The notes beneath the pieces are model-generated. The model ran no database searches and had not been told where the DNA came from. It saw only the letters and a program-made list of their open reading frames with translations. Below, piece by piece: positions 6,168-6,356 of a stretch of DNA of 6,356 bases. This DNA comes from an uncultured Granulicatella sp. (GTDB taxonomy: Bacteria; Bacillota; Bacilli; Lactobacillales; Aerococcaceae), in NCBI GenBank assembly GCA_938017885.1, contig CALIJD010000088.1, positions 1 to 6,356 of the forward strand. Direction: 5' to 3'. Each line of letters opens with the position of its first letter. Within the stretch, counting starts at the first letter, position 1. A program made the translations under genes and the position numbers.

Positions 6168-6279
6168 ACATCCAATCCCCTATTTCGGTTTCAGAAACTC
6201 CAGCGGACACTCCAAATTTAGCGATAACTAATTTTTCGCAAGACTCGTCTTTTTTATCCGCATTTTGATTTATGGCGGC
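6142..6279 (-). pseudogene. Open frame without a start, possible decayed gene end
   Basis: After an in-frame TAG (6282-6280) the minus strand is open for 45 codons to TAA (6144-6142). The predicted peptide has protein-like composition (CEKLVIAKFGVSAGVSETE, then GDWMFDKF) and is followed 18 bases later by a hairpin terminator, as a gene end would be. It has no ATG or Shine-Dalgarno site after the TAG, and the same frame upstream is broken by TGA, TAA and TAG within 80 bases. I do not recognise a family. It may equally be chance or part of an intergenic repeat; its last codons coincide with the candidate MATE promoter. Confidence 0.25.
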
Positions 6280-6285
6280 CTAAGA

Positions 6286-6355
6286 AAGATAGCTCATCTT
6301 ATAAAATATACGAATAGATTTTTAATTCTTCGCTCTGAAGAATCATGCGGATTCT
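6286..6355. repeat. Cluster of short perfect inverted repeats at the right edge
   Basis: Three small hairpins lie close together: AAGAT/ATCTT (6286-6300, 5-base loop), ATTCTTC/GAAGAAT (6325-6343, 5-base loop) and AGAATC/GATTCT (6339-6355, 5-base loop). The last two share AGAAT and are mutually exclusive. In addition ATCCGCAT (6256-6263) is the exact complement of ATGCGGAT (6345-6352). None is followed by a T run. No intact gene is visible in 6124-6356. Confidence 0.4.
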
Positions 6356-6356
6356 A

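Noticed and set aside
6182..6194. cre-like half site (TGAAACCGAAAT on the minus strand) upstream of the MATE gene
   Set aside because: Only the left half fits; the right half lacks the conserved T and CA, and it lies upstream of the promoter.
6239..6255. Palindrome AAGACTCGTCTT followed by Ts as a plus-strand terminator
   Set aside because: The stem would be five pairs with a two-base loop, which cannot fold stably, and no plus-strand gene ends before it.
6299..6355. Minus-strand frame open from the right edge to TAA at 6301-6299 as a gene C-terminus
   Set aside because: Only 18 codons are visible, with no recognisable motif; a gene end is possible but cannot be supported from this fragment.
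1..6356. Mobile element, CRISPR array, tRNA/rRNA or defence system
   Set aside because: No transposase, integrase, long terminal inverted repeat, regularly spaced repeat or structured RNA gene was seen; coding content is housekeeping with uniform AT-rich composition.

Overview
The window looks like chromosomal DNA of an AT-rich Gram-positive bacterium of the order Lactobacillales. The best clue is the HPr protein: 88 residues, nearly the textbook enterococcal/streptococcal sequence around both His15 and Ser46. The ptsH-ptsI operon, a DUF1827-like small protein (a family I recall from lactic acid bacteria) and purine-rich Shine-Dalgarno sites at almost every gene agree with this. An Enterococcaceae- or Carnobacteriaceae-like host (for example Granulicatella) is my inference; the genus cannot be fixed from sequence alone. 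No CRISPR, rRNA, tRNA, insertion sequence or phage gene was seen. The region is mostly ordinary housekeeping DNA.

Layout, left to right. (1) 1-247: the first 63 codons of a minus-strand ECF-transporter S component, cut by the left edge, with its own promoter. (2) 252-527: a compact minus-strand unit of promoter, Shine-Dalgarno site, 49-codon ORF for a single-pass membrane protein, and a strong hairpin terminator whose stem begins inside the stop codon. (3) 581-2741: the ptsH-ptsI operon on the minus strand (HPr, then enzyme I, 1 base apart), ending in a GNRA-loop terminator. (4) 2742-3205: an intergenic region shared with a divergent plus-strand gene for a 99-residue DUF1827-like protein. A CcpA cre-like box overlaps that gene's promoter. 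(5) 3217-3260: a bidirectional terminator between convergent genes. (6) 3267-6059: a minus-strand pair, a MATE-family exporter followed 30 bases later by dgt, a dNTP triphosphohydrolase. (7) 6060-6356: the leader of the MATE gene (promoter-like elements, a terminator hairpin, the gene's RBS), then a stretch with no intact gene. That stretch holds one 45-codon open frame without a start and several short inverted repeats.

How the genes work together: HPr and enzyme I are the two general proteins of the sugar phosphotransferase system. Enzyme I takes phosphate from PEP and passes it to HPr His15; Ser46 of HPr is the regulatory site that, when phosphorylated, makes HPr the CcpA co-regulator. A cre-like site beside the operon fits that circuit but is only a pattern match. 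The ECF component, the MATE exporter and Dgt have no evident functional link to the PTS. The least explained parts are the 49-residue membrane protein gene and the MATE leader, where a terminator lies between a plausible promoter and the start codon.
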